From assembly GCF_003024195.1 (NCBI RefSeq), contig NZ_KZ679043.1:186001-250000 (forward strand): a DNA stretch of 64,000 bases, in the 5' to 3' direction. The translations under genes were made by a program, and so were the position numbers. Each line of letters begins with the position of its first letter. The first letter of the stretch is position 1. The notes beneath the pieces were generated by a model. The model made no database searches, was not told the DNA's origin, and was given only the letters and a program-made list of their open reading frames with translations. This DNA comes from Streptomyces dioscori (GTDB lineage Bacteria; Actinomycetota; Actinomycetes; Streptomycetales; Streptomycetaceae). Below, piece by piece: positions 61,790 to 64,000 of this stretch.

Positions 61790-62650
61790 ATGCAGGGCAC
61801 GGTCGACGGATTCAGCTACGGACTCGTCACGCCGCTCGTGGCGTACCTGATGGCGTGTCTCGGCGGAGCGCTCGGTCTGCGCTGCACCACGAGGTCGATG
61901 CTCGTCACCCGCTCCTGGCGTCCGGGCTGGCTCGCCCTCGGGTCCGCGGCGATCGGCTCCGGCATCTGGACCATGCACTTCATCGCGATGATGGGGTTCT
62001 CCGTCAGGGAGAGCCCGGTGAACTACGACATGCTGATGACCTTCGCGAGTCTCGGCGTCGCGATCGTCATGGTCGGCATCGGGATCTTCATCGTCGGATA
62101 CCGGGGAGCCTCCGGAACGGCCCTGTTCACCGGGGGCACCATCACCGGACTCGGCGTCGCCTCCATGCACTACCTGGGCATGGCCGGAATGCGCCTCAAC
62201 GGGAAGCTTGAGTACAACACCCTCACCGTCGCCGCCTCGGTCGTCATAGCCGTCGCCGCCGCGATCGCAGCCCTGTGGGCGGCGGGCCAGGTCCGCGGCT
62301 TCCTGTGGAGCGTGGGCGCGAGCCTCGTCATGGGCCTCGCCGTCAGCGGCATGCACTACACGGGGATGGCCGCCCTCAGCGTCCATCTGCACGGCGCCAC
62401 CAGCGCCCCCGCCGGGGACTCGCCCGCCTCCCTGCTCGCGCCCCTGATGATCGGCCCGCTGGCCTTCCTGCTGCTCGCCGGCGTCGTCGTGATGTTCGAC
62501 CCGCTGATGGTCATGGGCAAGCCCGACTGGAGCGCCGCCGAGCAGAAGCCCGGCATCCCGGCCCACACGGTCCACCCCACCGGTCGCGGACGCGTGCCCG
62601 GCCCGCGCTCCCGCCACCACGACGATTCACGGACCCCGCAGAACCGGTGA
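61790..62650 (+). CDS. MHYT-domain integral membrane sensor
   Basis: A 286-residue seven-helix membrane protein of the MHYT family, which is thought to sense oxygen, CO or NO through metal bound by conserved His residues. The three MHYT motifs are visible: TMHFIAMMGF (about 65), SMHYLGMAGM (about 125) and GMHYTGMAAL (about 185). The C-terminal 45 residues are a hydrophilic tail with no output domain, so it may signal through a separate partner. No GGDEF/EAL gene is adjacent. ATG at 61790. Confidence 0.9.
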   Translation: MQGTVDGFSYGLVTPLVAYLMACLGGALGLRCTTRSMLVTRSWRPGWLALGSAAIGSGIWTMHFIAMMGFSVRESPVNYDMLMTFASLGVAIVMVGIGIFIVGYRGASGTALFTGGTITGLGVASMHYLGMAGMRLNGKLEYNTLTVAASVVIAVAAAIAALWAAGQVRGFLWSVGASLVMGLAVSGMHYTGMAALSVHLHGATSAPAGDSPASLLAPLMIGPLAFLLLAGVVVMFDPLMVMGKPDWSAAEQKPGIPAHTVHPTGRGRVPGPRSRHHDDSRTPQNR

Positions 62651-62677
62651 GAGGACCCCGTTGTCAGTGCGGGGTCG

Positions 62678-62683
62678 TACGGT
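62678..62683 (+). promoter_or_regulatory. Candidate -10 box for uvrB
   Basis: TACGGT ends 7 nt before the uvrB ATG at 62691. A small hairpin (GACCCCG at 62654 with CGGGGTC at 62670) precedes it and could end the MHYT transcript. Confidence 0.35.
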
Positions 62684-62690
62684 TGATTCC

Positions 62691-64000
<1,310 letters not shown>

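Overview
The window is a stretch of chromosome from a Streptomyces-type actinobacterium. GC content and codon bias are very high, GTG starts are frequent, and the core genes polA, rpsA, coaE and uvrB occur in the order I know from Streptomyces chromosomes. DUF397/DUF5753 regulators, DUF3068, PAC2 and Tat-exported amidases fit the same assignment. There is no insertion sequence, prophage or CRISPR array. The window is core and near-core chromosome, carrying an unusual load of short tandem repeats.

Layout. 1-10.9 kb: the end of a hotdog thioesterase, an FdhF/YdeP molybdoenzyme, polA, a cluster of a dispersed GC-rich repeat, a degenerate serine hydrolase, a DUF4184 membrane protein, a secreted lytic transglycosylase and a DUF3068 pair. 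10.9-23 kb: helicase hrpB, a methyltransferase with an apparent ATC start, rpsA with a clear promoter and a long leader, a PAC2 protein, coaE, a TPR protein, an acyltransferase, DoxX, an S4 RNA-binding protein and a family-5 uracil-DNA glycosylase. 22.9-26.4 kb: a FadR-type regulator with a perfect palindromic operator facing an NCS1 permease and a hydantoin-racemase-like gene, which look like one regulated uptake and catabolism unit. 26.6-31.4 kb: a GH6 glucanase, gamma carbonic anhydrase with RidA, a Tat-exported amidase, a small protein ending in a RHIM-like amyloid motif, and a conserved DUF7873-like protein.

31.46-31.8 kb holds the most unusual element: two tRNA-like units whose halves appear in permuted order. 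Each has a T-arm plus 3' acceptor strand upstream of a perfectly complementary 5' acceptor strand plus D-arm.

32-43 kb: a FUSC-type membrane protein behind a triple 17-bp repeat, an endonuclease/exonuclease pseudogene broken by two tandem duplications, an amidohydrolase, DUF899, an ABC transporter, and a whiJ-like regulatory trio (ATP-binding protein, XRE/DUF5753, DUF397). 43-48 kb: a phosphatase, a membrane protein coupled to a PEP-utilising enzyme, several minisatellites, and the joined remnants of a divergent MocR / carboxymuconolactone-decarboxylase pair. 48-64 kb: an orphan gltD, small membrane and hypothetical genes, a CBS protein, CorA, the psuG-psuK pseudouridine catabolism pair, fdhA, an MFS transporter, an O6-alkylguanine methyltransferase, a secreted GDPD, an MHYT sensor, and the 5' part of uvrB cut by the window end.

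Two themes recur. Tandem duplications of 7 to 66 bp have reshaped coding and non-coding DNA at many loci. Many genes carry a -10-like hexamer 6-7 nt before the start codon and no ribosome-binding site, which suggests leaderless mRNAs.
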